Assembly (NCBI GenBank): GCA_015350385.1
Contig: WNKI01000003.1
Coordinates: 188,644 to 252,643 of the forward strand
Direction: 5' to 3'
From: Aculops lycopersici
Lineage: Eukaryota > Arthropoda > Arachnida > Trombidiformes > Eriophyidae
DNA length: 64,000 nt
Every line of letters begins with the position of its first letter. The stretch's first letter is position 1. Below are positions 1 to 10,046 of this stretch, one piece after another. Under the pieces are notes generated by a model that had not been told where the DNA came from, did not search any database, and worked only from the letters and a program-made list of their open reading frames with translations. A program made the position numbers and the translations under genes.

Positions 1-1
1 C

Positions 2-3000
2 CACCAACATCATCATCATCAGCAGCAGCATTATCACTCTGAACATGATAGTAATCAATATCAGCACCAAGAGCTCAATAGTCAGATTGCATTAGAGGAA
101 GAGATACCACTTGGTCCGCCAACAGAAGAGCAATTTTCAAACAGTAATAATATTCTCTCCGACTCTATTACAAGTAAAAGTAGCAACAACAACAACAATA
201 GTAATAATAATGATGCAACAGCAACCAAAGGGCAATCACCGGCGACGAGCCGTGGCGATGAAATTAGAGCGCCGCCACTTGTTGCCAGCAGTCACGAGAA
301 GTTGACTCGTCAGCAGGAGGAGTCAAATTCGGCATCGAGTTTATTTGAAAACCAAGTGGTTGATCCATTTGCGTTTACATTCGAGAATTATCTCCGTGAT
401 GCGGCGGCATTGGAATCGACCGAAGCGCTGGCATCATCCTCGCCATTGTCAGCAGCAACAACGACCACAGTAATCCCCACGACAACTAAGATACAAAGCG
501 ATAAACAGATAAAAACAAGTGGCAATTTGGATTCGAAAGCAACAAATTTAACGACCACATCGACGACAATTAGTCCAAGTGCTAGTGGTCTCGTCATAGA
601 GGACGAGGATAACTCGTTATTCGGAGAGTCGAGGGCAAAGTCTGAAACTTTGCCGAGGGCAAATCAAGTTATCGATTACGTATTTCCGTCTACATCACAA
701 GAGCAAGAGCAACAAAGTCAACAACAACAACAACAACAGGAAAGACCACTGGTTGATAAGGAGATAAAGTTGCCATTTAAATGGAAGCAACTGCTCACTA
801 GCAAGTGCTCAAGGGAATGCGGTCGCGGCCAGAGGATAAATCACATATCATGCATTGATCTCAAGTTCAACGTCCGCGTGGACAATGAGTTTTGCCTACG
901 CTATGGCCAGGAGCTGTTGCCTAGGCCAAGCGAGTTGAGTGATGAAATTTGCAATGAAGTCGACTGTCCAGCTCAGTGGACATCGGAGGAGTTGGCCAGC
1001 AACAGGAAGCAGCAGCAGCAGCAGCATGAGCATCAGGCAGCTAGCAATCGATTTAAGCGAGTTAGATGCTCTCGGGTTAATAAATTCGGCGAGACAGTTT
1101 ATGTGGATGACTCAGAGTGCAACAACTCAGGCGAGAACATAATCAACTCGAACGAGGCGAGCGACTCGCCAAGAGGAAGTGGCGGAGCCACAGATAGTCG
1201 GCGTCAATTCAGTCAAGAGCCGCCTCCGTCGCCAGCGCAAGTTGCCGACGAGTATAGTGTCGACTTAAGCGATGGTGCAAATACCAATGCAAACGAAATT
1301 TCACCTCACACTCTGTCAATAAGCAACCTGGTTGATTCAAATAATATTGGCCATCGTCAACACGATCACGTAATTGGAGCGCACAATGCAATGGTTAACA
1401 GCATCCAGCCATTCTTTGAGCCAGGCCCATGGAGCGAGTGCTCAGGAGCCACCTGTGGCCAGTTGGGCACGCGCAGCCGGAAGTTGACCTGCCACGTCTA
1501 CCTGTCCAGATCGGAGAAGTTTGCCGAGCTTCCGGAAGCGAGTTGCCACGAGTCAGTTGCAAGGAAACCCCACACTCAGGAGCCATGTTACATGGACTGC
1601 CCGCCCCAGTTGGCCATTCAGGAGGACGAGAGTGCGGAGTCAAGTTTACGTTTAAATTCAACAAACGACATCATTGGAGGCAATAGCAACTTCGACGAAA
1701 CCATCTACGACCTCGAAATGACCAGGTACATTTGGCGACTGAACGGCTGGACCAAGTGCAGTGCCGAGTGTTTGGGCGGCCTAAGAGAGAGCATCATTGA
1801 GTGTTGGGATAAGGTTGCCGAGATGGCGGTTGGAGCTGAACTTTGTCAGAGTAATGGAGAGATGGAGAAGCCTGCAATCGCAACGGAAACTTGCAATGAC
1901 ATTCCCTGTGCGCCAGAGTGGCGCTTAGAACCCTTCGGCGAGTGCACGCGCAAATGCGGATCGGCGGGCATTAGGACTCGCTCGGTGACTTGCGTGCAAC
2001 AGGTGCCAATTAGAGATGGTAGCTCAGGGTTAATGGTGATCTCAAACGATGTTTGTCTCGAGAACAATGGGCACAGCGGCGTGCCGCACAAAGTTGAACC
2101 CTGCAACCGGATCCACTGTCCGCCAGAGTGGAGCGTTGGACCCTGGTCCGAGTGTAGCCGGAAGTGCGGAGTTGGCCTGCGCAATAGAACGGTTATTTGC
2201 GTCCAAGAGTTTGCAACGCGCGACGGTCCACTCGATGAAGGTTATAGTTATCATTTTGGAGGTGGCGAGACTAGCAGAAAGTCATCCGGCAAGTGGCGCC
2301 AAGAAAAACTGCCGTATCCTGATCTCGTTGAGGCCATTGGCATCTCGGCCAAAAATTGGCATCCAGGTAAAGTGACTCAAGTTCCGTTTCACGAATGCTA
2401 CGAGCAATATAAGAAAATACCTCAATTGGACGAGAGATGCGTTGAAACTCCCACTTGTCCCGAGGCTAATAAGGAGTTGTTCCCGAGTAGCAGCAGCAGC
2501 AACCACTTGTCGCCATCCCCATCGCCGAGCAACATTATCAACACCACATCAACAGCAGCAGCCGCAACAACAACGACCAGCACCATAAACGGTCAATTGG
2601 ACGACAACTACCAGGACTATCTCTACCTAAATAGGGAGCATTCGAGGAGAAAGACTATCGTGCTTAAAATTGGAGGCAAAGCACGTGTTCCTGCTGGCAA
2701 GAATCTCAAGATTAGATGTCGACCTTTGGGTTTCAACAGACACTCGAACAGCCGCCAAACAAGTGGCAGTGGCAGTGCTAATCCTCAAGCTCCAATCGAT
2801 TGGGCTTTTGAGGGTGTTAAGATCTTCATTAACGGCTCTAAAGTGGCCGAGAAACACGAGTCTTTGGATGACAACTCCATTTTGGGTAAGGATATTACAA
2901 TGTATAGCGGCGACCAACTGATGGCTGACGATCCAAAGGCTCGAGTGCCGAGTGGCGAATCCAAGGATGGTGGCGGCGGAGCCACCACCACTAGGTCCGT

Positions 3001-3277
3001 GATAATCCAGAAAAATCAACAGCCAATCAAGAGTAGAGGAGGTAGAAATCTAATAACCAGGTCGTGGAATACTTATCCCGATCAAATCTCATTCGTGCCC
3101 CAAAAGGGCGGCCGTTTTTCGCTAGTTCGCGACAATACACTTCGCATCAAGCGACTCCGACCCGATGATTCGGGAATTTACACTTGTCGCCATGGAGATT
3201 TGTATAGCGAATCTCTGGAGTTGAAGGTCGTTAGTAGGAGTATGTCAAGTGAAGGCCAAGAATTTGAGAGACAATAA
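2..3277 (+). CDS. ADAMTS-like secreted protein with five thrombospondin type 1 repeats and an Ig domain (5' partial)
   Basis: The reading frame is open from the left edge to the TAA ending at 3277, so the start lies outside the window. The first kilobase encodes Q/H/N/S/T-rich, probably disordered sequence. Five TSR modules follow, roughly at nt 776-985, 1420-1610, 1729-1915, 1918-2125 and 2128-2465. They carry motifs such as GPWSECSRKCGVGLRNRT and WRLNGWTKCSAEC with paired CxxxCG cysteines. A C-terminal Ig-like domain (about nt 2665-3225) shows the two core cysteines (KIRC, GIYTC) and the DSGIYTC signature. TSR arrays plus Ig without a visible metalloprotease suggest the ADAMTS-like (punctin/papilin) group of extracellular matrix proteins, but a protease domain outside the window cannot be excluded. 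A possible poly(A) signal (AATAAA) lies near 3618. Confidence 0.8.
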   Translation, partial: HQHHHHQQQHYHSEHDSNQYQHQELNSQIALEEEIPLGPPTEEQFSNSNNILSDSITSKSSNNNNNSNNNDATATKGQSPATSRGDEIRAPPLVASSHEKLTRQQEESNSASSLFENQVVDPFAFTFENYLRDAAALESTEALASSSPLSAATTTTVIPTTTKIQSDKQIKTSGNLDSKATNLTTTSTTISPSASGLVIEDEDNSLFGESRAKSETLPRANQVIDYVFPSTSQEQEQQSQQQQQQQERPLVDKEIKLPFKWKQLLTSKCSRECGRGQRINHISCIDLKFNVRVDNEFCLRYGQELLPRPSELSDEICNEVDCPAQWTSEELASNRKQQQQQHEHQAASNRFKRVRCSRVNKFGETVYVDDSECNNSGENIINSNEASDSPRGSGGATDSRRQFSQEPPPSPAQVADEYSVDLSDGANTNANEISPHTLSISNLVDSNNIGHRQHDHVIGAHNAMVNSIQPFFEPGPWSECSGATCGQLGTRSRKLTCHVYLSRSEKFAELPEASCHESVARKPHTQEPCYMDCPPQLAIQEDESAESSLRLNSTNDIIGGNSNFDETIYDLEMTRYIWRLNGWTKCSAECLGGLRESIIECWDKVAEMAVGAELCQSNGEMEKPAIATETCNDIPCAPEWRLEPFGECTRKCGSAGIRTRSVTCVQQVPIRDGSSGLMVISNDVCLENNGHSGVPHKVEPCNRIHCPPEWSVGPWSECSRKCGVGLRNRTVICVQEFATRDGPLDEGYSYHFGGGETSRKSSGKWRQEKLPYPDLVEAIGISAKNWHPGKVTQVPFHECYEQYKKIPQLDERCVETPTCPEANKELFPSSSSSNHLSPSPSPSNIINTTSTAAAATTTTSTINGQLDDNYQDYLYLNREHSRRKTIVLKIGGKARVPAGKNLKIRCRPLGFNRHSNSRQTSGSGSANPQAPIDWAFEGVKIFINGSKVAEKHESLDDNSILGKDITMYSGDQLMADDPKARVPSGESKDGGGGATTTRSVIIQKNQQPIKSRGGRNLITRSWNTYPDQISFVPQKGGRFSLVRDNTLRIKRLRPDDSGIYTCRHGDLYSESLELKVVSRSMSSEGQEFERQ

Positions 3278-3724
3278 GAAAATATACTTTATAACCTAAA
3301 CCAAGTCAAATCTATCGCCACAACCACCAAAACAAAACTACTACCTTAACAGACTAGAGGTAATCTATTTAAGTTTTATCATCACCAAATCAAAGAAGAG
3401 CAAACAATTTTTTAATTTTATTGTTTTTTCATCAAAATTCATCATGACGAAATAAGAATCATCATACTGATATAATAGAATATCGATACACTCGCAAGCT
3501 TCTGCTATTTTTGAACCCAGCAAGCCAACATCTGATTAGGCTCTGGACCAACCTAATCATGCAGCTAATTAATCGGGATTACCTAAACCAGATCTCTACT
3601 TGTTCCACATTCAGGCTTAAATAAAATTTATATATACGTGAATAAATTATTGTCATTATTATATATTAGAAAGTTGAATAAACATGAGGATTTCCAATTG
3701 ATTAGATTTATTTGTCACAAACTA
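3278..3724. other. Convergent intergenic region with poly(A) signals
   Basis: This AT-rich spacer separates two convergent genes. On the plus strand AATAAA occurs near 3618 and 3677. On the minus strand a TTTATT near 3706 provides AATAAA for the gene ending at 3725. No coding potential is visible. Confidence 0.5.
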
Positions 3725-5383
3725 TCATAACTTAAAAGTCCCATCGTCTTGTTCCATATTTTTCTCAGCATTTAACTTATGCTCGATCTGAATTCCCTCC
3801 TGGAAAAGCTGCACTTCCTTCTTCGATGGCTTCAATTCAATGGGCGCCAATCTTTGCACCTGACTAACTGCCACGTCCAAGAGCTTTGAATCTAATTTCT
3901 CCTTCATAGCAGCTCCTCTATTTGCCGCACGACCTCGTTTACTGAGAGCCGGTGGATAGTAGCCGTTAAATGAATCAGGAGTTTGCTGTCCTGGCGCAAA
4001 GTTCGATCCGTATGTCGACGGCTGTTGTGGCCTCCAATAGTTTGGCTTGTCGCTAGACGAATCCATGTAGACTGGCGGCGACCAATAGCCGTACCCTTGG
4101 ATTGGGGGCCTCTGAAACATGTATGGTGGCGATGGCTGTTGTAGTGGTAAATGCTGTGGTGGTGGTTGTTGTTGTGCTGGCCACATGAATGGCTCCTGAC
4201 AGGTACAAGTTAACGTAACTGGCCCTCTCTGTTCCTCTTTGTTGTCATCTTTGTTGCCTACGTCAATCTTCATATCGCCAAGACTAAATATTATAGTTCC
4301 GGCGTCAACGTTGCCAACAGTGAGCGGCAATTGAACTGACTTCCCGACTTCCGGCTCACTCCTGACCGGCGAAGATGGAGTGATCAAGTTCAGGATGGCC
4401 GAAACGAGGCCACTGCCAATTTGCGCCCCAGCACCTGCCGCCATTGAATTTCCCAATGTGCCCAATACTTCAGTTATAAATCTCTGCTGACCAGGCCTCG
4501 ACCTGACAGCATAGTCAATGGTATACTCGTGGCCATCTCTCTTCATAACAGTTGAGCCTCGGCTCATTAATGGATCCCGCTCACTATGGAATATAACTTC
4601 GGTTAAATCGTGACACGTACATGGCAACGCCGGACTAATGCTCGATCTACTAAAATCATGAAAGTCACTTGCCATCCTTATCCTGTAAACCCTTGGCGGT
4701 GGTGGTTTTGTTGGAGGCGTTGTTGTAGTTGGGTCATGTTCAACTGCAACACCAGACGGACTTGGTGTTGCAGTTGGAGGAGGCGTTGTTGGTTCTGGTG
4801 AATTTGAAATACCTAATAGAGAATTGCCAATACCATCCATATATTTTCCAAGATTTCCAAGACCAACCAAGCCACCAAGCCAGCTAAATACACCGCGCTG
4901 ATGTCCCTCGAACTCAGCCTCCGGTCTTGGAGTGCTCGAAACCTTTCGAAGTTTTGCGCGAGTGCTCGAGATGGTTAGCTTGGAATCATCTTTGTCAAGC
5001 GAAGATGCTCTCGAGTTTCCTTCAAAATTCGCTTGCTCAGTGTCGTTGGTGCCTTCATTTATTATACCTCTGACCTTAGATTCAATTAATTCAGCATTCT
5101 CTGGTTTTGTCGTGTTATTTGATCCATATCCCTCCCTCATCGAGTCCGAATCATCTCTCTCCTCGAAATCAACAGATCTGCCTAACCCTTTATCCGGCCC
5201 TCTAGTCGACGACGACGGGGACAAGCTCGGCTTTACGCTAGTTACAGCGGCACCGACGGCCTCTGCGGCATCCAACTCCTCGTGTTCATCCAAATCACTA
5301 TACTCGCCGGGCCCCTTTCCCTGGACGCCGACCAATAGGGTGACCAGAATTGCAATCAAAAAGAATGGTCTTTTGGAATTCAT
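3725..5383 (-). CDS. Secreted proline/serine-rich protein of unknown function (upstream copy of a tandem pair)
   Basis: The long frame opens at 5467, but the ATG at 5383 is preferred because it begins a clean signal peptide (MNSKRPFFLIAILVTLLVGV, then QG). The mature protein of about 530 residues has an acidic S/T/D-rich first third. A central part contains an ALPCTCHDL cysteine motif, a later CTCQEP, and a small-residue hydrophobic stretch (GNSMAAGAGAQIGSGLVSAI). A P/Q/Y-rich segment resembling cuticle or matrix proteins follows, and the C-terminus is charged. I do not recognise a family. It lies about 190 bp downstream of another secreted low-complexity gene on the same strand, which suggests tandem, perhaps related, matrix or cuticular genes. 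Confidence 0.65.
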   Translation of the reverse strand: MNSKRPFFLIAILVTLLVGVQGKGPGEYSDLDEHEELDAAEAVGAAVTSVKPSLSPSSSTRGPDKGLGRSVDFEERDDSDSMREGYGSNNTTKPENAELIESKVRGIINEGTNDTEQANFEGNSRASSLDKDDSKLTISSTRAKLRKVSSTPRPEAEFEGHQRGVFSWLGGLVGLGNLGKYMDGIGNSLLGISNSPEPTTPPPTATPSPSGVAVEHDPTTTTPPTKPPPPRVYRIRMASDFHDFSRSSISPALPCTCHDLTEVIFHSERDPLMSRGSTVMKRDGHEYTIDYAVRSRPGQQRFITEVLGTLGNSMAAGAGAQIGSGLVSAILNLITPSSPVRSEPEVGKSVQLPLTVGNVDAGTIIFSLGDMKIDVGNKDDNKEEQRGPVTLTCTCQEPFMWPAQQQPPPQHLPLQQPSPPYMFQRPPIQGYGYWSPPVYMDSSSDKPNYWRPQQPSTYGSNFAPGQQTPDSFNGYYPPALSKRGRAANRGAAMKEKLDSKLLDVAVSQVQRLAPIELKPSKKEVQLFQEGIQIEHKLNAEKNMEQDDGTFKL

Positions 5384-5574
5384 CTTGATAAGACTTTGAA
5401 AAGACGACTGAAGTTTATGGAAAGTAACGCTCGCCGACACCTCCAGACAAGACAGTCGATCAGGCAACAGGTAATAACAAGTATCAAATTACAAGTTAAA
5501 TATGAGTTGGAGTGTTTTGAGAAGAAAAATGTTACTCTCAAACAAAAAGGTTGGTCTAAAGCTTGTGAAAAAGT

Positions 5575-7959
5575 TTATTCTTGCCCACCCGATAGGCGGC
5601 GATATCTTCCCCTTCCATTGGCACCTTTTTGCAAGCTCGTCTGGTAGGCACCCTGGTCTTTGATTTCATGAGGCGAGCCGATTAGCGTCTTAGGCGAAAG
5701 GTGTGGCGTTATCGTCTCTTTGCTGTGCTCTGATGTCATCTCGCTGAGCTTGCTTTCTGAGACTTCCAGATCGTCTTCACTCGATTGAACCTCGTCCATT
5801 CTACTCGAACCTTGGGGGTAATTCTCGTCTTCAAGCTCAATTTGATCGTTCAACTCCTCATTGGATTGAACAGAGGCCGATCTTGAATTGCCGAGTATCT
5901 CGCCACTGGGCCCCAGATCAACGTCTCGCTCGTTGCCAACCTCCTCAGATATAACCTCACTCCTACTCGCACCTTGTGAATCAATTACGGTCAAAATTCT
6001 CGTTTTACTCTTTGATCTAGTCTTCGCCTTTGACTTGGACACTTGTCGTCTCTTTGACATCTTGCGTTTCCTCGCCAATGTCTTACTTTTCTTGGATCTA
6101 TACTCGCCGTCGGTGTATCTATCTGGATCCGGGTTGAAGTACTCTCCTTTGCCCTCGACAGCGCCACTAGCATCAGTGTCAGCCGGCGGGCTGGGGTCGG
6201 GGGGACTGGGGCTGGGACTGGGACTAGGACTGGGACTGGGACTGGGACTGGGACTGGCCCCAGCGCCACTATCACCTGAGGATCCACCAAACACTATTGA
6301 GGAGATTGAGGGTAAATGCTCGCCTATCTCGGACGAGGCTGACTGGATAGCGGCACTGGCCGCACTGGCCACCACCTTACCCACCGAAGTTGCAATTTGT
6401 TTCTTCACTTTATCCGAATGTACGCCACCTATTAATCTGAAATACCTGTCCTTCTTTGCTGAGCCACCTGCGGATTTAGATAATCTAGGAACTCCAATAA
6501 CTTCCGGCCCAAGATCTTCCTCCTCCTCCTCCTCCTCCTCCTCCTCATTGTCCTCCGACTTGAGATCTGAGCGCGAGCTTGCGTCGGCTTGATCTGATGA
6601 ACCGGAAGTGTCAGTTGTTCCCGCATCAAACTCACCAACTTCAGCAATTCGAGAGCCAGCTTGTGGATCACCCTGATCAATTGTGTCTTCATTGTCATCA
6701 GCTGTCGCTTCATCGACTGAGGCCACCTCTGGTTCTCGTGGAGACATCGGAGGACCGCTGTTGAGGATCGTTCGTTGACCTCCGACAGACGTCGGCCCAG
6801 TTTGCAGGATGCTCTTGCTTGGCAAGGACGAATCAATGGAATTTAGTGTTACCCTTTGCTGGTTTGAACCAAATTCGTAATCCAGATTCTCGTTTGGCGG
6901 CGGCCGTGGCCTTCCACCTACAGGTGCCAACGGCTTGGTAGGATCTAAGCTTAAAGATGCATTTGGTGACTCCGCTGATCTAGTGTCAGAATCGGAGCTG
7001 TCATCTCCCTCCTCCTCCCCCTCCTCCTGATTTGCCTCGCGCAAATTAGAGTCTGGATAATCGATGTCGTAGTCTTGCGTAGAGAGCGCCTGTTGAGTCT
7101 GACGAATGTTCGCCTCTCTATTAATAAACTGAGGCGTCTCTCGGGTGGCATCAACCTCCTGCTCATCATCACGATACGTCACTTCCGGCATCGGAGCCGG
7201 AGGCAGCATCATTCTTCTTTTCGCATTATTCAATTTTTCAGGTCGCTTACTTTGCTGAACACCGCCATCCTGCGGCTGCTCTGGTTGCTGGAGTTGGTCC
7301 ACCTCTTGGGGCAGATCGTCGCTATCGGTTTCAGGTAACTCGTCAATCATGCCATACATATGCTCATCTGAATCATCATCTTTAGAGCGCGCCTCAGTCG
7401 TGGGCTTCTGCCCATTGGTCACAATAGTGCCTCGAGGAGTAATGCTAATAGGTTGCAGGGGTTGTTGTTGGCGCTGGTTGTCGGTTTGGCTGTTGTTTTC
7501 AGTATCCTCCTCTGGTTCACTATCGGTATCTATATCATCGAACGATACATTTTCCGGCATTTCTCGCAAGCTCAGACTCGAGCCTGCTATCGAGTCTAAT
7601 GGAAGCCTATAGATATCAACAATCGGCTTTGCTGTCGCTTGGTGGTGTTGTTGCTGTTGGGCTAGTTTATGTATCGGTGGTAGTTCCCTAGAACCTTTCG
7701 GTATGCGATATCTGCCGGCCGACTTTCTATAATTGCCGTTTGGCGCTTCGTTGACCTCCACGTCATTTTCCTGTGATATCTCGACAGGTGAGTTAGGAAT
7801 ATGTTGTTGGTTCTGGAGATTTCTTTGAGCTAAAAAACCTCCAGGGTAGTAGAGCAATGATGCTTGGGAGTTGGATGCCAAATAGAGGCAAAAGCAAATG
7901 ACGGTTAAGATCAGAGATCGTGTTTGGAATATGAAAAATGCCTCAGATGGAGGAGCCAT
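5575..7959 (-). CDS. Large secreted acidic low-complexity protein of unknown function
   Basis: The frame of 794 codons starts at an ATG followed by a hydrophobic signal peptide (residues about 10-33, LILTVICFCLYLASNSQA). The rest is strongly acidic and Q/S/P-rich, with a poly-Glu block encoded by a CTC/CCT run near 6520 and an (SP)n block encoded by a GGGACT repeat at 6203-6257. A segment near residue 520 (KKQIATSVGKVVASAASAAI) recalls the small-residue helix in the adjacent secreted protein. A basic KSKAKTRSKSK region and dibasic sites near the end could be processing sites. No enzymatic domain is visible. It may be an extracellular or cuticle-associated disordered protein; function unknown. 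Confidence 0.65.
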   Translation of the reverse strand: MAPPSEAFFIFQTRSLILTVICFCLYLASNSQASLLYYPGGFLAQRNLQNQQHIPNSPVEISQENDVEVNEAPNGNYRKSAGRYRIPKGSRELPPIHKLAQQQQHHQATAKPIVDIYRLPLDSIAGSSLSLREMPENVSFDDIDTDSEPEEDTENNSQTDNQRQQQPLQPISITPRGTIVTNGQKPTTEARSKDDDSDEHMYGMIDELPETDSDDLPQEVDQLQQPEQPQDGGVQQSKRPEKLNNAKRRMMLPPAPMPEVTYRDDEQEVDATRETPQFINREANIRQTQQALSTQDYDIDYPDSNLREANQEEGEEEGDDSSDSDTRSAESPNASLSLDPTKPLAPVGGRPRPPPNENLDYEFGSNQQRVTLNSIDSSLPSKSILQTGPTSVGGQRTILNSGPPMSPREPEVASVDEATADDNEDTIDQGDPQAGSRIAEVGEFDAGTTDTSGSSDQADASSRSDLKSEDNEEEEEEEEEEDLGPEVIGVPRLSKSAGGSAKKDRYFRLIGGVHSDKVKKQIATSVGKVVASAASAAIQSASSEIGEHLPSISSIVFGGSSGDSGAGASPSPSPSPSPSPSPSPSPPDPSPPADTDASGAVEGKGEYFNPDPDRYTDGEYRSKKSKTLARKRKMSKRRQVSKSKAKTRSKSKTRILTVIDSQGASRSEVISEEVGNERDVDLGPSGEILGNSRSASVQSNEELNDQIELEDENYPQGSSRMDEVQSSEDDLEVSESKLSEMTSEHSKETITPHLSPKTLIGSPHEIKDQGAYQTSLQKGANGRGRYRRLSGGQE
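6203..6257. repeat. Hexanucleotide GGGACT tandem repeat
   Basis: About nine copies of a six-base unit (consensus GGGACT, with one variant) lie inside the acidic secreted-protein gene. Read on the minus strand they encode alternating Ser-Pro. The array keeps the frame and is a likely length polymorphism. Confidence 0.85.
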
Positions 7960-8280
7960 TATTGAGATATATCTTGGGTCAATCCAATGAGCCCAATGAT
8001 TTAGTTTACTTTGGTATTATCACAGTCTCGCACTATAACTCTTCGCAGGTAAACTCGGCGTAGCCATACTGAGTTATGCTAGCCGAGCTCCATTCAGTTG
8101 GGGTTCTTACTGGGGAACTCAAATCACCGTGTAAAAGAAACTCTAAAACCAATTTTGAGTCTGTGATGAGTATCAAGTTTCTAATTTCTAGTAGACAAGA
8201 GATTTGAAATTGTACCTGCTACCTTGTAGTAGTATTCACATATATTTATTCCTTACAAAACTAAAGGGTGATGAGTACTA
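7960..8280. other. Intergenic region without recognised gene
   Basis: This is the upstream flank of the acidic secreted-protein gene and the downstream flank of the WIP-like gene, both on the minus strand. I see no open frame, tRNA or repeat in it. Confidence 0.4.
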
Positions 8281-8939
8281 TCATGCTTGTGCTCTTGGTG
8301 CTATCGGATGTTGTTGTTGCTGCTGCTTTTGCTGCGCCCTTTGACTAGGATAAGACTTTGGCTTATTCAAAAAGGGATCTGGAGGAGGTAACTCACTTAT
8401 GGGCTTGAATAGAGACTCGAATTGACTTAAAAATCCCGTATCTGTCGTCTCTTGAGACGGTTGCGGTGGTGTTGCCGTTGTTGTCGTTACTATGGGAATT
8501 GTAGTATTTACACTTGGCTTGATGGACGGTGGCGGCGGCTGATTTTGGTTGTGATTATGATATTGGTTCTGATTCTGAGCCTTGGTTGCTGTTGTTGTTG
8601 ATAAAGGGTTGGGTGAGTGCTTACTAATAGCTGTCTTGGCTGCTTGGTTACAAATTCAAATGTTGCATCGAGAACAAGTAGAGGAAAGGTCTTAGTGGTT
8701 AGATTTTGAGATACTTTTGACATGGAGAAAAGATGAAGAGTTTCTATTATTGTCAACTTACAAATTGCAATCGATGACTCTCGAGTTGGGGGCACAGGTG
8801 GAACCGAGGGTAGGGGAGGCGGTGGCGGTGGTTGCACGGGCCTCGAGTAGGTTCTTGGCGGCGGATTCGGAGCTTGGCTACCGCTGGAATTAGAGTTTAT
8901 TGACGAGTTTGATGCCATGGTTCTGGTTAGCTGTTGCAT
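8281..8939 (-). CDS. WIP/verprolin-family actin regulator, two exons
   Basis: Two exons were built by hand: 8762-8939 (donor GTAAGT) and 8281-8639 (acceptor GCAG), with a 122-bp intron in phase 1. Exon 1 encodes a proline-rich region with PPPPPPLPS-type profilin/SH3 ligands. Exon 2 ends with FKPISELPPPDPFL and KSYPSQ, which match the WASP-binding C-terminus of WIP (FHPISDLPPPEP, KSYPSK). WIP proteins chaperone WASP/N-WASP and regulate actin assembly. The start is uncertain: ATGs lie at 8939 and 8918, and the N-terminal actin-binding WH2 typical of WIP is not visible. It is either in an unseen upstream exon or missing. Confidence 0.72.
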
Positions 8940-9443
8940 TTGATATAAATTATTCAGTCGCTAAAGTTAATATGAACAATACACTGCCATGTCCGAAAGA
9001 TAAAGTTGGTTAGACATGGTTGCTAATAATATGAAGAGTGCATATTTATACAACCAAGTTTCATGTATCCATTGATCTATTGTGTTGTGGTTGATGTTGT
9101 GATATTTTCCCAGCCCATTTTTCTCATTCCTCTCTGTTCGGTGAGAGAGAAAAACAAAAAAAAACATAAGCATTGGGTGTGTGCATTGGATTGAGAAAGG
9201 CGCGCCGCCGTGCCTAAATCGACGTGTGAACGCGAAATGCATGGGCTGGAAAACCCATTGACTTGAAGCCGGATCTCGTTTTCTCGTCATGGCGAATGGG
9301 AAAAACTTGGTTATCGCAAAGAATGCCGGCATGTGAGATGTAATTGCTTAGGTATGGCTGTTAGAATATTATTATCATCAGAATACTCTATTCAAAGATA
9401 GAGAATCAACCAGTCTTTTAGTGTCAAGAGCCCATTTAACTAG
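8940..9443. other. Divergent intergenic region between WIP-like gene and POLR3H
   Basis: The region holds the presumed promoters of two divergent genes. I see no convincing exon here. In particular no WH2-type motif that could supply the missing WIP N-terminus was found on the minus strand. Confidence 0.4.
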
Positions 9444-10046
9444 ATGTTCGTTTTGGCTAAATTTAAGGATATTATCCGAGTGCCAGCACAATGTTTAGGC
9501 CAACCGATCGAGGAGGTCCTCACAGATGAATTGAACAAGCGGTTTGCAAACAAAGTTGTTCTTCAAGTCGGACTAGTAATCTGTTTGCATGATATTTTAG
9601 ACATAGGCGAGTCATATATCTACTGTGGAGATGGAGCCATTCACACTAGATGCATTTACAGAATGATTGTATTCCGGCCACAAGTTGGCGAAGTTTTGGT
9701 TGGGACATTGAAGAGCAGCTCAAAAGAGGGACTTACTGTTTCCTTTGGCTTCTTTGAGAACATACTAATTCCATCACAGCAACTGAACGAACCCTCCCAA
9801 TTCAATGAAATGGATCAAACTTGGACATGGAACTTTGAGGACGAAGGCCAAACGCATGTTTTAGTCTTGGAGGTAGGCGAGAAACTTAGATTCCGAGTTC
9901 ATGCGGAAAGTTTTGTCGATGTCTCTCCTCATGGACCAACAAGTTTATCAGCGGCAACTAGTGAGCTGGAAAAGAAAGAAGTTCCGTACACTGTGATAGG
10001 CTCTATTTGTGAATCTGGACTTGGACTAGTTAAGTGGTGGGGATGA
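9444..10046 (+). CDS. POLR3H: RNA polymerase III subunit RPC8 (POLR3H)
   Basis: The 200-residue protein matches the whole length of RPC8, the Rpb7-like stalk subunit of RNA polymerase III that works with CRCP (RPC9) in initiation. It has the N-terminal tip domain (MFVLAKFKDIIRVPAQ, ELNKRFANKVVLQVGL), the GDGAIHT segment, and the C-terminal S1/OB domain (GLTVSFGFFENILIP, RFRVHAESFVDVSP). It ends with the conserved GLGLVKWW. It is a single exon. Its TGA overlaps an ATG (sequence ATGA at 10043-10046) that opens a small downstream frame, and a LAMP gene follows on the same strand. Confidence 0.95.
   Translation: MFVLAKFKDIIRVPAQCLGQPIEEVLTDELNKRFANKVVLQVGLVICLHDILDIGESYIYCGDGAIHTRCIYRMIVFRPQVGEVLVGTLKSSSKEGLTVSFGFFENILIPSQQLNEPSQFNEMDQTWTWNFEDEGQTHVLVLEVGEKLRFRVHAESFVDVSPHGPTSLSAATSELEKKEVPYTVIGSICESGLGLVKWWG

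Noticed and set aside
5888..6592. Long plus-strand frame rich in LGLGLG and poly-Ser
   Set aside because: It is the antisense of the (SP)n and poly-Glu blocks of the acidic secreted protein and has no independent protein pattern.
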